NCBI GenBank assembly: GCA_017464345.1 | Contig: JAFUAH010000012.1 | Span: forward strand, 1-62,276 | From: Bacteroidaceae bacterium | GTDB taxonomy: Bacteria; Bacteroidota; Bacteroidia; Bacteroidales; Bacteroidaceae | Length of the DNA: 62,276 bases | Reading direction: 5' to 3' | In this document: positions 24,176 to 33,910 of the stretch, piece after piece | How the letters are laid out: each line of letters opens with the position of its first letter | Numbering within the stretch: the first letter of the stretch is position 1 | Translations under genes and position numbers: made by a program | Notes under the pieces: model-generated | Databases searched by the model: none | Seen by the model: only the letters and a program-made list of their open reading frames with translations | Told to the model about the DNA's origin: nothing

Positions 24176-25201
24176 TTATAATGCCCGCAGAGGACGGTTA
24201 CTAGCAAAGAGGCGGAGCATGGTCTGGCGTACACGCTCGTCGTGGGGGCTGGCTGTGACGAAGTGGCCGCTCACCTGAGCATTGAAATAGTTGGCCACTT
24301 GGTCAATCTCCATGTCGCTCATGGGCTGCCATGTACGGTGTTCGATATCTTGGCGCAACTGTTTGTCGTTCACGCACCCCCTCAACTGCTTGGGGAGGTA
24401 GACAAAAGCCGAACGCACGCCGTCGTCGCCCACGCGCTCGGTCATCATCACGGGCACGTAGTAGCAGGCTGCATCCCCCGGGAACATGTGGTGGGCGATG
24501 GTGGAACGCAGGTCGCGTTGGCGATGCAGATAGTTGGAAGCATGGCTGAGCATGTCGGATGCCTGCCTTTTGAGTGTGGTGGAGGAGAGCCGTGCCTGTA
24601 GTTTTGCCTCCTCGGTGCCTGTAACGACTATGGTGCTGACCATGTCGGTGCCGGCACCCTTCTGGGCATACTGGTCGGCCGACTCACGGAAAGCAAAGAC
24701 TGGACGGTCTATTTCGTAGATGCGTGTCTGCAATTCATGGTTCAGCGTATCGAATAATTTCAGATAGCGCTGAGTAATGCGCTGATAGTCCACCCCCATC
24801 TGTTTCTTCTTCTCCAGACAGCGCTTGGTCAGTTCCACCAGGTGCAGGGCCAAAGCGTCTACGTTATTGGTGAGTTCGTTGATTTGCTGACTGATTTCGG
24901 AACCAATAGTCTTGAAGAAACCACTGATGATGGTGCCGGCTACGCGCTTGGCATTTTCGTCCACCGACTTTACCTGCGCGGCCTCGGTGGCAGCCACGGC
25001 ACCGGTCAGCACGTTTACCTGCTGGTTGCAGTTGGCCACACTATTGTCGAAGGGGTCGGTATTGACGTGTACGTTCACGTTCACCATCTCTGTTTCCGAG
25101 CCCGTGACGGTGATGCTGCCCCCATGTTGCGACGCCGGATAACTGACCGTCCGAGAGTAGTGGATGGTCACAGGCTTGCTGACTGTTCTGGTGTAACTCA
25201 T
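24176..25201 (-). CDS. Helical protein, paralogue of the upstream operon gene
   Basis: A 341-aa, largely helical protein with no signal peptide. The central part (QINELTNNVDALALHLVELT, RITQRYLKLFDTLNHELQTR, IYEIDRPVFAFRES) parallels the gene at 25198-26127 (NMITARYTKLFGTLNQSLKQ, RIRELDRPTFDFAE), so the two arose by duplication. Its ATG overlaps the stop of that gene by 4 bp (ATGA), which implies coupled translation and perhaps a heteromer. The N-terminus is beta-like and T/V-rich. I know of no function. Confidence 0.7.
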   Translation of the reverse strand: MSYTRTVSKPVTIHYSRTVSYPASQHGGSITVTGSETEMVNVNVHVNTDPFDNSVANCNQQVNVLTGAVAATEAAQVKSVDENAKRVAGTIISGFFKTIGSEISQQINELTNNVDALALHLVELTKRCLEKKKQMGVDYQRITQRYLKLFDTLNHELQTRIYEIDRPVFAFRESADQYAQKGAGTDMVSTIVVTGTEEAKLQARLSSTTLKRQASDMLSHASNYLHRQRDLRSTIAHHMFPGDAACYYVPVMMTERVGDDGVRSAFVYLPKQLRGCVNDKQLRQDIEHRTWQPMSDMEIDQVANYFNAQVSGHFVTASPHDERVRQTMLRLFASNRPLRAL

Positions 25202-26127
25202 GATGCAGCGGAATTGAAGGTTTCAAAAATGTTTTTCCCGAAAAGGTCGCGTGCCGTGCGCTTCACACGGTCGGTGGCTTTGGAAAGAGAGAGCAGCCGG
25301 TTGAATTCATTTTGCACCTCGGCGCAGACTTCACTCTGTTTCTGCCAAGGCAACTCTCCCACGTGGGTATTTATCTGGTTGCGAGTGGCCGATACAGCCT
25401 GTGGCGTGATGCCATGTTGGTTTACCACCACACGTGTGGCCGTGGTTCCGGTCTGGTCGATACATTCCTCTGCCACGATGCTGGGCAACAAGTATTGTGC
25501 GCTGGGGGTGCTGACGGAATGGGGGAGCAGAATGCGGCTGGTCAGTTGTTTTTGCTGGGCCATATTGCCCAGGAAGGTGGACATGGTGTCGATGACTTCC
25601 TGAGCATGGTGCTTCACGTTGGAGGCGGCTATGCGCTGGCTCACGGTCAGGGACTCCAGCTGCGAGACGGGCACCGTGGCAGTGAGCTGCCGGGGGCGAT
25701 TGGAAATGAGTTCGAGGTCGCGTTCGGCAAAGTCGAAGGTCGGGCGATCCAGTTCCCGGATGCGCTGTTTCAGGCTCTGATTGAGCGTTCCGAAGAGTTT
25801 GGTATAGCGAGCCGTAATCATGTTGTAGTCATGCTCCATGCGAGTGCGGATGTTCAGCAACATACGCGTCTGCTGTTGGAGTTGCATCACCAGCGAGTCT
25901 ACCTCGCTGGTCAGCTTTGCCGTCTTCTGGGATATCTGAGAGCGGATGAGGGTATAGAAGCCGCGATTGACATTGTTGCAGACGTGTTCCGCCGCATCGT
26001 TTTCTGCCTTTATTACAGCAGCCTTCATGGCTACGACGGCTGTGGTAGTCCCTGTCACGTGGTGCGAAATGGAGTTCATTTCATTGGCCATCGGATGGGT
26101 ATCGATAACGCAATCTATATTTGCCAT
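25198..26127 (-). CDS. Helical protein, paralogue of the downstream operon gene
   Basis: A 309-aa cytoplasmic protein of the same new-looking family as 24176-25201. It begins MANIDCVIDTHPMANEMNSI and contains a long helical stretch (LVMQLQQQTRMLLNIRTRME) followed by the shared YTKLFGTLNQ and IRELDRPTF block. It lies 21 bp after the 651-aa membrane coiled-coil gene. Members may assemble on the membrane protein; this is inference from the operon only. Confidence 0.7.
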   Translation of the reverse strand: MANIDCVIDTHPMANEMNSISHHVTGTTTAVVAMKAAVIKAENDAAEHVCNNVNRGFYTLIRSQISQKTAKLTSEVDSLVMQLQQQTRMLLNIRTRMEHDYNMITARYTKLFGTLNQSLKQRIRELDRPTFDFAERDLELISNRPRQLTATVPVSQLESLTVSQRIAASNVKHHAQEVIDTMSTFLGNMAQQKQLTSRILLPHSVSTPSAQYLLPSIVAEECIDQTGTTATRVVVNQHGITPQAVSATRNQINTHVGELPWQKQSEVCAEVQNEFNRLLSLSKATDRVKRTARDLFGKNIFETFNSAAS

Positions 26128-26148
26128 AGTTGTGAAGGGATAAGGGGG

Positions 26149-28104
26149 TTATGACTCGGATGAAACGCTATTCTCTGCAGGTTCGGACGGTGTTGTCGGT
26201 TCATGTGCCTCTGGGGCTCCTTCTGTCTGGGCAGTGGGCAACATGGCATCCAGCTCGGCCAGGGCACGCTGTGCCAGGCCAGGCAAGTTGAGCGAGAAGT
26301 GTTCGTAGACGATGTCGTCCACCTTGGGTTGGGGCAGCAACTGCGATGAGGTGGCCAACAGTGGATTGGCCAGTGCCAACGGACGGGAGCGGTCGTCGAG
26401 GTTGTTGATGGTGGCTGGACTGGAGGCTACAGCTGCGTCGTTGAAATGGGAATCACGCAGCTTGGCATCGTAGTATTCGATGTGCTCGAACTTTGCAGCT
26501 TTCTGGTCGATGTCGTCCTTCAGTCGCTCGATGTATTCCTCGAAGTCGTCCTGCGTCTGGCGGAACTGTGCCGACTTGGTCTCGAAGGTGGCGATGGTCT
26601 CTGCCGTGTTGTCCACGACATCCACTTTAGTGGCATCCAGTGACTGCGACTGCTGCATGTTGGCCTCGGTTTGCTGCAGGGAGATGAGGGTATTATAGGC
26701 AGCCACATATTCGCGTAGGGTCTCCTGCATCTGGCTGATGAGTTGCGAACTTTCGGCACGGTTGGCACGGTAGAAGGCATCGGTGTCCTGATGCCACTTG
26801 TTCAGGTAGTCCAGTTTCTGGTCGCGGATGTGGTTATAGATTTTCAGACGCTCGATGCGGTTCTCAGCCATCAAGTTCTGCACCACAGGAGCCACTATCT
26901 CCTCGTAGATTTGGTGCACACCGAAGGGCATGGTGGTGGTGGAGCCGTCTTCGGCCGTCCACATGCCAGAGGCCATGTTGTAGCGAACGCGTGAACTGGG
27001 ACGCAGTTGGAAGGGTTCGTAGCCCTGGATATCCTCGCTATAGTCGAACCGTTCCATGCGTATGCGTTCTATTTCGTCGTGCTCTAGCAGGGGCGAATAG
27101 TGGTTGTAGGGAGCCTTGAGTATCTGGTAGAGGAGTTTGTTGGACTCCAGTATGACTTTGTCCACCGAGGCTACTTTTAGCGACGAAATGGCCTGCACGG
27201 AGCCTGCCATGGTGACCATCAGCTCGCGCAGCACGTCCTCGAACTGCTTGGTCTTGGTGGAGAGGGAGTCCTTCAGGGCGTTCAGCTCTTGGAACTTGCT
27301 GATGCCCTGCTCGTAGCGTTTTTTGTCGAAGACTTCCAGTACGGTCGCCTGCTGGGGCAGTTCCTTGGTGGCATACTCGGCCAGGAAGGCTTGGTAGTCG
27401 CTGCCGGTGCTGACCAACGGCAGGGTGACGGAGGAGGTGTCCAGGTCGTCCATGCAGTAGGCTATGGTGCGCAACGAATGATCCAGTTTGCCGAGGTAGT
27501 CGTGCTGGTTGATTTCCTGTATGGAGGGGGAGTAGTCGGCCGTGGTGACGGTTTCTGTGTCCTCTGAGGTCTCCACCAGTGGTGCTTCGGTTGAGAGTTG
27601 TTCCAGGTCGGCGATGGTCTCCACCAGGAGGTCGTTCTGGCGCGACATCTGCAGGGTGACCTCCGACTCGGGCACGCTGCCTGTGTAATCTACGATGAAA
27701 CTCTCGTCCTCGTACTTCACTTGGTTGGCCACTGGGGTGTAGACGACGCCCATCTTCGTAATCTTGTAGTCGCGGAAGATGTGTTGATGCTGCTGGTGCA
27801 GGTCAGTCAGGCGCTTGTCTACTTCGGTCACCTGTTTCATGAGTCCGCTTTTCTTTACCCAGTACATAAAGAAGAGAATAATGGTCAGGAACCACCACCA
27901 GAGTTTCGACACTTCCTCCAAGAGGCTTTTCTTTTGGGCCTCCAGGTCGGCAATCATCCCCTCCAGGCGTTCTTCCTCCTGGACTATCTTCTCTGCCGAC
28001 CGCATGTAGTAGTCAAAGAGCAGTTTGGCCTGATCTTGATAGACGTTTTCGGACTGAGCAAAAATTTTTCCCGTCATAGTTGTTACATTATGGTGGTTAA
28101 ACAA
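26149..28104 (-). CDS. Membrane-anchored coiled-coil protein
   Basis: A 651-aa protein. An N-terminal coiled coil (residues about 25-65, EEERLEGMIADLEAQKKSLL) runs into one transmembrane helix at about 69-84 (WWWFLTIILFFMYWV) flanked by KK. The remainder is mostly helical with several coils (QISQMQETLREYVAAYNTLI-like, FEEYIERLKDDIDQKAAKFE) and a low-complexity acidic C-terminus. No catalytic motif is visible. It sits between the small membrane protein and the two paralogues in the SPFH operon, so it may link them to the membrane. Confidence 0.7.
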   Translation of the reverse strand: MFNHHNVTTMTGKIFAQSENVYQDQAKLLFDYYMRSAEKIVQEEERLEGMIADLEAQKKSLLEEVSKLWWWFLTIILFFMYWVKKSGLMKQVTEVDKRLTDLHQQHQHIFRDYKITKMGVVYTPVANQVKYEDESFIVDYTGSVPESEVTLQMSRQNDLLVETIADLEQLSTEAPLVETSEDTETVTTADYSPSIQEINQHDYLGKLDHSLRTIAYCMDDLDTSSVTLPLVSTGSDYQAFLAEYATKELPQQATVLEVFDKKRYEQGISKFQELNALKDSLSTKTKQFEDVLRELMVTMAGSVQAISSLKVASVDKVILESNKLLYQILKAPYNHYSPLLEHDEIERIRMERFDYSEDIQGYEPFQLRPSSRVRYNMASGMWTAEDGSTTTMPFGVHQIYEEIVAPVVQNLMAENRIERLKIYNHIRDQKLDYLNKWHQDTDAFYRANRAESSQLISQMQETLREYVAAYNTLISLQQTEANMQQSQSLDATKVDVVDNTAETIATFETKSAQFRQTQDDFEEYIERLKDDIDQKAAKFEHIEYYDAKLRDSHFNDAAVASSPATINNLDDRSRPLALANPLLATSSQLLPQPKVDDIVYEHFSLNLPGLAQRALAELDAMLPTAQTEGAPEAHEPTTPSEPAENSVSSES

Positions 28105-28139
28105 GAATGGTAAACAGACTGGCTAAGAGAGGGGGACTC

Positions 28140-28583
28140 TCAGAAATGGCGCTTGCGCTCCTCGAAAGCCTGGCGTTGGGCGGCATCGCGCTGTTGGATG
28201 TCGGCCACTTTGTCTTGTACGGAGAGTACACCCAGATAGCCGAAGGCCAGTACGCCTAGCAGGGCCACCTGAATGAGTAGTTGCAGTGTGAAGCCCCACT
28301 CGCAGTATATCCCCACCCCGATGGTGCACAGGGCAAGCAGAGCATAAAGGCAATTCACGGTCCAGCGCAGGCCGAGCGAACCTACCTGGCGATGGGCAGG
28401 GTCAGAGAGGCTTATCCAAGGTATAAGGAGGTCTACGACAAAGAGTAGGTAGACCACAGAAGAGACGATGATGTCGAGCACCAATACACGGGTGGGCAAG
28501 ACGAGGCCGCCGAACAGTAGGAACGCCCCGATAATCACACTTTCGCCTATCAGCAAGGCCAAGACGGATAGTAGGTTTTTCAT
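28140..28583 (-). CDS. Small four-helix membrane protein
   Basis: A 147-aa integral membrane protein with four hydrophobic helices: about 4-26, 32-54, 75-95 and 100-122 (LLSVLALLIGESVIIGAFLL, VLVLDIIVSSVVYLLFVVDL, CLYALLALCTIGVGIY, LLIQVALLGVLAFGYLGVL). A charged cytoplasmic tail follows (DIQQRDAAQRQAFEERKR). I do not recognise the family. It is the second gene of the operon, directly after the SPFH protein, whose family often works with small membrane partners. Confidence 0.7.
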   Translation of the reverse strand: MKNLLSVLALLIGESVIIGAFLLFGGLVLPTRVLVLDIIVSSVVYLLFVVDLLIPWISLSDPAHRQVGSLGLRWTVNCLYALLALCTIGVGIYCEWGFTLQLLIQVALLGVLAFGYLGVLSVQDKVADIQQRDAAQRQAFEERKRHF

Positions 28584-28661
28584 GGTGAGGGGGATTATAG
28601 ATTTTTATTATGGAATGATGCACCAGGAACAGCCTGCCGCAGGGGGGAGAAGGGAAAACTG

Positions 28662-29951
28662 TCAGTCGCGCTTCTTGCCACAGCGGGGGCAGAACTTCAC
28701 ACCAGTCGGCATGGGAGCTCCGCAACGGCTGCAGACAAAGTTTGCCGTGATTACGGGCGCCCCACAGTTTCCGCAGAAGGCCATGCCGGGAGCCACAGGC
28801 TGCCCACAACTGGGGCAACGGTCTTGGGCCTGCTGCAACGTCGTACCACAGCTGACGCAGCGGCGTGCATCTTCTGCATTGTCAGCCCCGCAGTTGGGGC
28901 ATGGCCGATAGGGGTCGCCGCAGTAGGGACAGAACTTGGAAGTGCTAGGATACTTACGGGCGCAGTTGGAACAGTAGACCATGCGTGCCTGTTGCTGAGG
29001 CTGTTGGCCGTCCTGCACGAAGGCCGGGCCCTGCTGTCCGGAGCCCTGCTGCCCGCCGAAGGTGGGCTGGTTATATTGTGGGTTCATCACGCCGCCGCCC
29101 ATGCCGCCCATACCCTGCATCATGCCCAGAGCCATGATGCCGCCCAGCATGCCGCCGCCCGTGCCGCGTCCCATGCCCTGCACGGCCTCCTGGGCTACGC
29201 CGAACATTTGCTCCTGTTGCCATGTGCGCCCGGTGATGGACTGTGCGCTCTGCTGTGAGATGGCCTCATGGACGCGCCGTCCCGCCTCTGTGGCGGTGTC
29301 GATGTCGATGCCTGTCACGTAGAACTTCGTCAGTTCCAGTCCCTGCTCTGCCCAGAAGGGGGCAGTGGCTTCGCGTAGATAGGTCGAGAGCTGGTCCAGA
29401 TAGGCCGATATGGACTTGAAGCCCACCCGATGCTGCAGAATGAACTGCACGATGCAGGACTTCGTCTTGGTCATGAACTCGCCGTGGGCCTGGTCCGTGA
29501 GGTCGCTGGCGGTGAAGGTGGAGCGCGTGCCCACCAATTTCACCAGGAAACGCTCGGCATCCACTACGCGCAGCCCGTAGCGCCCGCTGGCCACCAGGGG
29601 CAGCTGGGTGTGGTAGTCCACGTCTTGGATGGACATGCTGTCCGTGTGCCAGTCCAGATTGGCCGGCTGCACCATGTTCACGAACCACACTTCAGCCATG
29701 AAGGGGTTCCGCCCCCCAAAGGGGATGCCGAAGAGGCTGCGCAGCAGGGGGATGTTTTCGGTATCCAGTGTGTGCTTGCCTGGCCCGAAGCGCTGCAGCA
29801 GTTGTCCCTTGGAGAAGAGTATGGCCTCCTGCGACTCGTGGACGAGCAGTTGTGTCCAGGTGCTCAAATTGGTCTCTGGGAAACGATAGGCAAAAACAAA
29901 TTCTTCCTGGGGGTCGCGCGGAGCCCAACTTACTAAGTCGATAATAGCCAT
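28662..29951 (-). CDS. SPFH domain protein with C-terminal zinc ribbons (YdjI-like)
   Basis: A 429-aa protein. Residues about 15-235 are an SPFH/virion-core-like domain (LLVHESQEAILFSKGQLLQR, TENIPLLRSLFGIPFGGRNP, WAEQGLELTKFYVTGIDID), related to the B. subtilis YdjI group. A Gly/Met-rich linker (about 265-300) and a Q-rich stretch follow. The C-terminus has four CxxC...CxxC zinc ribbons (CSNC/CPYC, CPNC/CVSC, CPSC/CGNC, CSRC/CPRC). In Bacillus, YdjI is linked to membrane-stress factors. It is the first gene of the six-gene operon and has its own promoter. Confidence 0.85.
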   Translation of the reverse strand: MAIIDLVSWAPRDPQEEFVFAYRFPETNLSTWTQLLVHESQEAILFSKGQLLQRFGPGKHTLDTENIPLLRSLFGIPFGGRNPFMAEVWFVNMVQPANLDWHTDSMSIQDVDYHTQLPLVASGRYGLRVVDAERFLVKLVGTRSTFTASDLTDQAHGEFMTKTKSCIVQFILQHRVGFKSISAYLDQLSTYLREATAPFWAEQGLELTKFYVTGIDIDTATEAGRRVHEAISQQSAQSITGRTWQQEQMFGVAQEAVQGMGRGTGGGMLGGIMALGMMQGMGGMGGGVMNPQYNQPTFGGQQGSGQQGPAFVQDGQQPQQQARMVYCSNCARKYPSTSKFCPYCGDPYRPCPNCGADNAEDARRCVSCGTTLQQAQDRCPSCGQPVAPGMAFCGNCGAPVITANFVCSRCGAPMPTGVKFCPRCGKKRD

Positions 29952-29982
29952 AGTGCGAGTGTTTTAAGGTATCAGATGGTTG

Positions 29983-30015
29983 CAAACTTACTAAAATTGT
30001 CGGATATTACAAAAA
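29983..30015 (-). promoter_or_regulatory. Promoter of the SPFH operon
   Basis: On the minus strand TTTTTG (30015-30010) and TAAGTTTG (29990-29983) form a -33/-7 pair with a 19-bp spacer. The start would fall near 29978, leaving a leader of about 27 nt before ATG 29951. Confidence 0.65.
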
Positions 30016-30065
30016 GAATAGAAGATTTTTTATACATCCAGTCCTAAAAAAACCACCCTGTAGCG

Positions 30066-30108
30066 CCAAAAGGCCCATCCCGTTCGTCGGGGTGGGCCTT
30101 CTTTTTAT
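30066..30108. terminator. Strong hairpin terminator
   Basis: AAGGCCCATCCC (30070-30081) pairs with GGGGTGGGCCTT (30089-30100) over 12 positions with one G-T pair, followed by CTTTTT. Both neighbours run on the minus strand. A short T-run also follows on that strand (TTTT from 30070 downward), so it may serve the thioredoxin-fold gene region only weakly, or work in both directions. Confidence 0.6.
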
Positions 30109-30118
30109 TGGGAATTGA

Positions 30119-30188
30119 GTTTATTCGCTCGTGAGCGGTTAATTAAACGTAGGTGAGCGATTAATTAAACGCTCACGAGCGAATAAAC
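30119..30188. repeat. Interspersed palindrome with perfect 19-bp arms
   Basis: Bases 30119-30137 pair perfectly with 30170-30188 (core CGCTCGTGAGCG on the left). The loop holds two TTAATTAA words and a third half-arm (GGTGAGCG). A second family member lies at 40270-40336. Placement after genes and the repeated GAGCG/TTAATTAA words suggest a REP-like interspersed element. Confidence 0.75.
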
Positions 30189-30261
30189 TTGTCCTGTACG
30201 GGTCTATGGATGGGTATTACGGGGGATGAAGGGGGGAGAGAGGCTTGTAGGGCTTATGGGG

Positions 30262-31410
30262 CTATAGGAGTTGTTCGATTTCCTCCTCCAGCGAGTTCAC
30301 CATCTCCATGCGTCCCACCAGATTCAGGCCACGGTCTATGAGGAACCACGTGGGCAGCGCCTGCAGGTTGTAGAGGCGTACGATGTCGTTCTCCAGGCCC
30401 TCGCCGTCCCAGACGCATACCCAGGGCAGTTGCTCCGAAACGGTCTTCCAGTAGTGCTGCTGGGCGTCCAGCGACACTTGGTAAATCTCCAGTCCTCGCG
30501 CGTGATACCTATTGTACAGTTCGCGCAGAGCCAGCGTACGCTCCTGCGAGCCGGAAAGGGCATAGCTGGTGAAGTCCAGCAGCACCACCTGCCCGCGCAG
30601 GTCCGAAAGGCGCCGCTCGCGCCCAGAAACGTCGGGGAAGCCCATGTCGATGATGCCCGTCTCCTGCACCTTCTCGTTGTCCATGTCTATCTGTATCACG
30701 TGCCTTCGCGTGTTGCGGTGGCCCTGCAGGGCTATGTTGTGGAGATTCTCGGTGCGCACGGTGCCGGGGTATAGCATCTCCCACGAATTGGCCAGGGCCG
30801 AAAACCACGTCACGTCTGAGGGGTCGCTGACGGGGTCGAAGACCATCTGTCCCCCGATGGTCTGGAACATGGCGTAGTACGATGATGCACGTTCGTAGCG
30901 GTTCTGGATGTAGTGGAGCTTCACTTCCGTTTTGTAGTCGCGCACCAGTTGTTGCATCTGTACCTCGCGCTCCGCCAGGGTCAGGCTGCGGTCGTCGGCC
31001 ACCTGGTGCAATCGTCGGCCCAGCGTGTCCAGTTTCAGTGCCAGGCGGCGTATGGTGTCGCAGTTGCCGCTTCCCTCCACTTGGTAGCCCAGTGCCATGC
31101 GTGGCAGTGTGGCTCTGACACTGATGGTCTCTGTCGAGTCGATGCTGAGGTTCACTACCTGTCCTCCGATGCGCAGCCGGTAGAATTCGGGATTGCCTGG
31201 CCGGGGGCCGTGGAGGCGGAAATCGCCCGTTTCATCGAGCCGAGCCGAGTCTATGGCCACTACACCCTCCGTCAGTGTCAGGTGTTCCAGATAGAGCGTG
31301 GTGTCCCGTGCTTCGGTGATTCTGCCCTCCACGGTGAACTGTGGTTCTTTGTCTCTGCAGCCAGCCAGTGCGACCAATGCAATGAATAGGAAAGAGCTAT
31401 ATTTCTTCAT
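30262..31410 (-). CDS. Thioredoxin-fold lipoprotein with DUF4369-like N-terminus, no CXXC
   Basis: A 382-aa lipoprotein (lipobox VALAGC at residues about 13-18). Residues about 25-110 look like DUF4369 (FTVEGRITEARDTTLYLEHL). The C-terminal domain is a TlpA/AhpC-TSA thioredoxin fold (GQVVLLDFTSYALSGSQERT, LEIYQVSLDAQQHYW, YNLQALPTWFLIDRG). Where active members have WCxxC, this one has YALSGSQ, so the redox pair is missing and disulfide chemistry is not expected. ATG 31410 gives the signal peptide and lies about 18 nt after the predicted transcript start. It is divergent from pnp. Confidence 0.85.
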   Translation of the reverse strand: MKKYSSFLFIALVALAGCRDKEPQFTVEGRITEARDTTLYLEHLTLTEGVVAIDSARLDETGDFRLHGPRPGNPEFYRLRIGGQVVNLSIDSTETISVRATLPRMALGYQVEGSGNCDTIRRLALKLDTLGRRLHQVADDRSLTLAEREVQMQQLVRDYKTEVKLHYIQNRYERASSYYAMFQTIGGQMVFDPVSDPSDVTWFSALANSWEMLYPGTVRTENLHNIALQGHRNTRRHVIQIDMDNEKVQETGIIDMGFPDVSGRERRLSDLRGQVVLLDFTSYALSGSQERTLALRELYNRYHARGLEIYQVSLDAQQHYWKTVSEQLPWVCVWDGEGLENDIVRLYNLQALPTWFLIDRGLNLVGRMEMVNSLEEEIEQLL

Positions 31411-31432
31411 CGTTTGATTTGTTTTATGGGTA

Positions 31433-31490
31433 CAAAGGTAGTAATTTTCAACTTTCAATTTTCAACTTTCAACTTATTTTTGTATCTTTG
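31433..31490. promoter_or_regulatory. Divergent promoters of the thioredoxin-fold gene and pnp
   Basis: On the minus strand TACCTTTG (31440-31433) serves the lipoprotein gene. On the plus strand TATCTTTG (31483-31490) serves pnp, giving it a leader of about 55 nt. Between them lie TTTCAACTTTCAATTTTCAA-type repeats (about 31445-31474), a recurring feature of promoters in this window. Confidence 0.65.
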
Positions 31491-31548
31491 CGCGGTTTTT
31501 CGCGTGAAAGGCCATAGATTTATACACTTTTTATACACAAAAACTTAG

Positions 31549-33810
31549 ATGAACGTAATTACAAAGACAGTCGAGTTGCCTGATGGCAGGACCATCAGCA
31601 TCGAGACCGGGAAACTGGCGAAACAAGCCGATGGGGCCGTCATGCTGCGCATGAACAACACCGTGCTCCTGGCCACTGTTTGCGCCGCCAAAGATGCCGT
31701 TCCCGGAACAGATTTCATGCCCTTGCAGGTAGAGTACAGAGAAAAGTATTCCGCAGCCGGACGCTTTCCGGGCGGATTCACGAAGCGCGAGGGTAAGGCT
31801 AACGACGACGAGATTCTGACCTGTCGTCTGGTGGACCGCGCCCTGCGTCCCCTCTTCCCCAGCAATTATCATGCTGAGGTCTATGTAAATGTCATTCTCT
31901 TCTCCGCCGATGGCGTGGACATGCCCGATGCACTGGCTGGTTTTGCCGCCTCTGCTGCTCTGGCTGCCAGCGACATACCTTTCGAGGGTCCCATCTCGGA
32001 AGTTCGCGTGGCTCGCGTGAATGGCGAGTACGTCATCAACCCCACCTTCGCCCAGCTGAAGGAGGCCGACATGGACCTCATGGTCGGTGCCACCGAGGAA
32101 AACATCATGATGGTGGAGGGCGAGATGAAGGAAGTCAGCGAGCAAGACTTGCTCGGCGCCCTGAAGGCTGCCCACGAGGCCATCAAGCCCATGTGCCGCC
32201 TGCAGAAGGAACTCTCGAAGGAACTGGGTACCGACGTGAAGCGCGAGTACTGCCACGAGGTGAACGACGAGGAACTGCGTGAGCAGGTGAAAAAGGAGTG
32301 CTACCAGCCCGCCTACGACGTGACGAAGCAGGCCCTGGAGAAGCACCAGCGCGCCGAAGCCTTCGAGCAGATTCGCGAGGACTTCAAGGTTCGCTATGCT
32401 GAGGCTCATGCCGACATGACTCCCGAGGAACTGGAGGAGAAGAACACCCTCATCGACCGCTACTACCACGATGTGGAGCGCGATGCCATGCGCCGCTGTG
32501 TGCTGGACGAGGGCATCCGTCTCGACGGTCGCCGGACCACTGACATCCGTCCCATCTGGTGCGAGGCAGGCCCCCTGCCCATGCCTCATGGAAGCGCCCT
32601 GTTCACCCGTGGCGAGACGCAGTCGCTCTCCACGACCACGCTGGGTACGAAACTGGACGAGAAACTCGTCGACGACGTGCTGGACAAGAGTTACATGCGC
32701 TTCCTCCTGCACTATAACTTCCCCCCGTTCTCCACGGGCGAGGCCAAGGCTCAGCGCGGCGTAGGCCGTCGCGAGATTGGTCACGGCCATCTGGCATGGC
32801 GCGGTCTGAAGGGCCAGATTCCCGAGGACTATCCTTACACCATCCGCGTCGTGAGCGACATCTTGGAGTCCAACGGTTCCAGCTCTATGGCCACCGTATG
32901 CGCCGGCTGTCTCTCGCTGATGGATGCCGGTGTGCCCCTGAAGGCTCCCGTGAGCGGCATCGCCATGGGCCTCATCAAGAACCCCGGTGAAGACAAGTAC
33001 GCCGTACTCTCTGACATCCTCGGCGACGAGGACCATCTGGGCGACATGGACTTCAAGACCACGGGTACGCCCAAGGGCTTGACCGCCACGCAGATGGACA
33101 TCAAGTGCGACGGTCTCAGCTACGAGATTCTGGAGAAGGCGCTGATGCAGGCCAAGGCCGGTCGCGAGCATATCCTTGCCGAGATGCTGAAGGTGCTGCC
33201 CGCACCGCGTCCCGAACTGAAGCCCCACGTACCCCGCATCGAGCAGATTATCATCCCGAAGGAGTACATCGGTGCCGTCATTGGCCCGGGCGGAAAGATT
33301 ATCCAGGGTATGCAGGAGGAGACGGGCACCGTCATCACCATCGACGAGGAAGACGGCGTCGGCAAGGTGCAGGTGAGTGCCCAGAACAAGGAGAGCATCG
33401 AGGCTGCACTGGCCAAGATACGCGCCATCGTGGCCATCCCCGAGGTAGGCGAGGTGTATGACGGCACTGTGCGCAGCATCATGCCCTATGGTGCCTTCGT
33501 AGAGTTCATGCCTGGCAAGGACGGCCTGCTGCACATCTCCGAGATAGACTGGAAGCGTCTGGAGACCGTCGAAGAGTCTGGCCTGAAGGAAGGTGACAAA
33601 CTGCAGGTGAAACTCATCGACATCGACGAGAAGACTGGCAAGTTCAAGCTCTCTCGCCGCGTCCTGCTCGAAAAGCCCGAAGGCTACGTTGAGCGTGAGC
33701 GCCGTCCCCGTCCCGAACGTGGCGAACGTCGTGAGCGCCGTGATGGTGACCGCCGCAACAACGAAAATCGCGAACGTCGTCCCCGTCCTGCAGAGCACAG
33801 TGAGGAGTAA
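31549..33810 (+). CDS. pnp: Polyribonucleotide nucleotidyltransferase (PNPase)
   Basis: PNPase degrades RNA 3' to 5' by phosphorolysis and can add tails. The 753-aa protein has two RNase PH domains (about 1-215 and 310-550, with [20 protein letters not shown] and GGSSFRA-type equivalents such as [16 protein letters not shown]), an alpha-helical linker, a KH domain near 568 ([18 protein letters not shown]) and an S1 domain near 637 ([20 protein letters not shown]). The C-terminal tail is strongly charged and RE/RP-rich ([16 protein letters not shown]), probably an RNA- or protein-binding extension. ATG 31549 gives the standard N-terminus. Confidence 0.97.
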   Translation: MNVITKTVELPDGRTISIETGKLAKQADGAVMLRMNNTVLLATVCAAKDAVPGTDFMPLQVEYREKYSAAGRFPGGFTKREGKANDDEILTCRLVDRALRPLFPSNYHAEVYVNVILFSADGVDMPDALAGFAASAALAASDIPFEGPISEVRVARVNGEYVINPTFAQLKEADMDLMVGATEENIMMVEGEMKEVSEQDLLGALKAAHEAIKPMCRLQKELSKELGTDVKREYCHEVNDEELREQVKKECYQPAYDVTKQALEKHQRAEAFEQIREDFKVRYAEAHADMTPEELEEKNTLIDRYYHDVERDAMRRCVLDEGIRLDGRRTTDIRPIWCEAGPLPMPHGSALFTRGETQSLSTTTLGTKLDEKLVDDVLDKSYMRFLLHYNFPPFSTGEAKAQRGVGRREIGHGHLAWRGLKGQIPEDYPYTIRVVSDILESNGSSSMATVCAGCLSLMDAGVPLKAPVSGIAMGLIKNPGEDKYAVLSDILGDEDHLGDMDFKTTGTPKGLTATQMDIKCDGLSYEILEKALMQAKAGREHILAEMLKVLPAPRPELKPHVPRIEQIIIPKEYIGAVIGPGGKIIQGMQEETGTVITIDEEDGVGKVQVSAQNKESIEAALAKIRAIVAIPEVGEVYDGTVRSIMPYGAFVEFMPGKDGLLHISEIDWKRLETVEESGLKEGDKLQVKLIDIDEKTGKFKLSRRVLLEKPEGYVERERRPRPERGERRERRDGDRRNNENRERRPRPAEHSEE

Positions 33811-33832
33811 ATCTCCCGAATGCGATAAACAA

Positions 33833-33872
33833 AAAAGTGCCGCATCCCGTTTCTGGGGTGCGGCACTTTTCT
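33833..33872 (+). terminator. Terminator of pnp
   Basis: AAAAGTGCCGCATCCC (33833-33848) pairs with GGGGTGCGGCACTTTT (33855-33870), 16 positions with one G-T pair and a 6-nt loop, then TCTATTT. Strong in the plus direction; the flanking A-run makes it partly bidirectional. Confidence 0.85.
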
Positions 33873-33910
33873 ATTTAGCTGTAGTTGCCTGCGGTTTTAG
33901 AGCCTTGTAT

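Noticed and set aside
31531-33798. 755-codon open frame antisense to pnp
   Set aside because: It mirrors the GC-rich pnp codons, has low-complexity H/V/L/G composition and no signals of its own; pnp is unmistakable on the other strand.
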